Part shown: piece after piece, positions 21,485 through 22,596 of the stretch
Layout of the letters: each line of letters starts with the position of its first letter
How positions within the stretch are numbered: the first letter of the stretch is position 1
Assembly (NCBI RefSeq): GCF_000003605.2
Contig: NW_003124898.1
Coordinates: forward strand, 263,482 to 286,077
Direction of reading: 5' to 3'
DNA: 22,596 nt
Source of the DNA: Saccoglossus kowalevskii
Lineage: Eukaryota; Hemichordata; Enteropneusta; Harrimaniidae
The notes under the pieces: model-generated
The model's input: the letters and a program-made list of their open reading frames with translations, nothing else
What the model was told of the DNA's origin: nothing
Database searches by the model: none
Position numbers and translations under genes: made by a program

Positions 21485-21720
21485 TTATGTTTTGGGTCCA
21501 GCCTTAACTGATTTTGCTCAAAGTTGGTACAAAGACAAGTCATATTGGTATACATTTGCCCATTATTGTGTATTTTTTGTTTCATTCGTGCTTGACTACC
21601 GAGCAGCCAATTGTATCCCCTAGAACACCAAAAATCAACAATTGCCATAAACTCAGGTATGCCCAGGCTGATTTTTTTCAAACTAGGCATTGACATCACT
21701 CATGATTGGTTCCTGAGGCA
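21485..21720 (+). repeat. Diverged pair of about 160 bp core repeats
   Basis: CTGATTTTGCTCAAAGTTGG (near 21508) and CTGATTTTTTTCAAACTAGG (near 21668) start similar stretches 160 bp apart, with neighbouring similarity in GTCCAGCC/GTATGCCC before and ATTGGT after. The second unit is incomplete. The spacing is close to the 157 bp array at the right end of the window, and the CTGATT-n-TCAAACTTGG core also appears near 7650. These look like old members of one dispersed repeat family. The minus-strand open frame here is not considered coding. Confidence 0.45.
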
Positions 21721-22124
21721 TGTCAGTTAGTATCATGATTTGATTCAATAAACGATGGTCATTTTCTTTTCTTTTTTTATGCGTTTATTTCTCATTATCT
21801 GGTGTGTAATTTCAGTCTGCCACGTGCGAGTGAAATTGTGGTATACCGGTAATTATGTCATCACACAGGACTGGACAAGTTTTATAACTGAATCAACGTA
21901 TTCATACCATATACATTACACAGGTACAACATGTATATGTCAGTCTCAAATCCCTTTATGCATGTAATGATATATACCATGGGTTTTACATTACATTGAC
22001 CACACATCACAAAGTATGTTTAATAATATTAAGTCACCATGCAAGTATATACACATACACGAGTGTACCCACCCCCAACAAATTTCTCTGCATTTTTTTC
22101 TTCAACCTTTTTTCCCTTTTTTTT

Positions 22125-22136
22125 GGGGGGGGGGGG
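22125..22136 (+). repeat. G12 homopolymer after T8
   Basis: Twelve G residues directly follow eight T residues (22117-22124). This simple repeat lies just upstream of the hairpin and tandem array. Confidence 0.9.
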
Positions 22137-22181
22137 TGAGAATAAATGAAAAATGGTAACTTCTTATAAATAAACTTTTTT

Positions 22182-22212
22182 AGCTCTGCTGACGACTTTG
22201 TCGAGCGGAGCT
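22182..22212 (+). repeat. 31-nt hairpin next to the tandem array
   Basis: AGCTCTGCT (22182-22190) pairs with AGCGGAGCT (22204-22212) with one G-T wobble. The inner CGAC/GTCG pairs around a TTT loop, with a two-base GA bulge on the left. It probably marks one end or an internal structure of the repeat element whose 157 bp units follow. It is not followed by a T-run and is not called as a terminator. Confidence 0.65.
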
Positions 22213-22259
22213 TATCATATGAGTGATTGTCCGTCTCCGTCGTCCGTGTCAATGTTTTA

Positions 22260-22596
22260 CTTTTTCGACTTCTTCTTGAAAACTACAAGCCTGAATGCTT
22301 TGATACTTGGTGTATATGTACCTTGGGTAGACCTCTCTTAGGTTTGTTCATTTCATGTTGATATCTTCAATTCTCTAATTTTGGTGAATATTTTTGTAAT
22401 TTTTGGTAAAAAGTGATATTTTCGACTTCTTGTTAAAAACCGCAAGTGCAATTGCTTTGATATTACATATATAGGTACTACATGTGGACCTCTCTCAGAT
22501 TTGTTCATTTTGTAATGATATCTTTAATTCTCTAATTTTGGTGAATATTTTTGTCATTTTTGGTAAAAAGTGATATTTTCGACTTCTTGTTAAAAA
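22260..22596 (+). repeat. 157 bp tandem repeat array, cut by the window end
   Basis: The unit begins TTTTCGACTTCTTSTTRAAAA at 22262, 22419 and 22576, exactly 157 bp apart each time, giving two full units and the start of a third. The ends of the units (CTCTAATTTTGGTGAATATT to GGTAAAAAGTGATA) are nearly identical, while the middles have diverged. With the hairpin just upstream, this resembles non-autonomous Helitron/Helentron-type elements of marine invertebrates, such as the bivalve pearl type, which carry about 160 bp core repeats. That assignment is an inference. Confidence 0.8.

Larger units (their letters stand above)
17207..22596 (+). other. Intron 2 of the TRAF7-like gene (5' part, continues past window)
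   Basis: It starts at donor GTGAGT after exon 2. I looked for a phase-1 acceptor followed by Cys-rich TRAF finger or coiled-coil sequence down to the window end and found none. AG sites such as those before 20100 and 21248 run quickly into stop codons. The stretch instead carries several repeats, listed separately: the TIR element at 17523-18418 with an inverted relative at 19184-19570, a 66 bp TIR element at 20427-20492, a diverged 160 bp repeat pair near 21485-21720, and the hairpin plus 157 bp tandem array from 22182 to the end. Confidence 0.7.

Noticed and set aside
21451-21699. 82-codon minus-strand open frame
   Set aside because: It coincides with the diverged 160 bp core-repeat pair, so its length comes from repeat sequence and not from a gene.

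Overview
This is animal nuclear DNA. It is A+T-rich, has long introns and is full of short inverted-repeat elements; there is no bacterial-style gene packing. The style of the repeats (small TIR elements, a roughly 157-160 bp core repeat with an adjacent hairpin) and the ATGGCGG-type start region suggest a marine invertebrate such as a mollusc, echinoderm, hemichordate or lancelet. The sequence alone does not settle which.

One protein-coding gene is well supported. It is the 5' part of a plus-strand gene for a TRAF7-like E3 ubiquitin ligase. Exon 1 (3932-4143) encodes a C3HC3D RING finger. A 12.8 kb intron follows. Exon 2 (16941-17206) encodes TRAF-type zinc-finger sequence. The splice phases match at both ends: phase 2 out of exon 1 and into exon 2, and phase 1 out of exon 2. 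The next exon was not found before the window ends, so any further zinc finger, coiled coil and WD40 region lie downstream. A promoter-like segment with ATTGG, TGACGCAAT, an ETS site and ATGGCGG lies just before the start codon.

Layout: 1-3796 is presumed intergenic DNA with two TIR elements (358-516 and 1324-1747), a CpG-rich pocket and an old direct duplication. 3797-3931 is the promoter and 5' UTR. 3932-4143 is exon 1. 4144-16940 is intron 1, with two more TIR elements (10600-10739 and 14371-14552) and simple repeats. 16941-17206 is exon 2. 17207-22596 is the start of intron 2. It holds an 896 bp TIR element (17523-18418), an inverted, truncated relative of it (19184-about 19570), a 66 bp TIR element (20427-20492), a diverged 160 bp repeat pair, and a 157 bp tandem array beside a strong hairpin that runs off the right end.

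The most unusual item is the element family at 17523-18418 and 19184-19570. Both copies carry an ATGGCGGAAAGTG start, a short acidic reading frame (best seen in the second copy) and a conserved GTAYGTAATT splice-donor-like site. The first copy also carries promoter-like motifs upstream. This looks like the promoter and first exon of a gene trapped inside, or belonging to, a transposon. The first copy has the same orientation as the host gene, so it could act as an alternative first exon for it. Nearly all other open frames in the window are chance frames in A+T-rich DNA.
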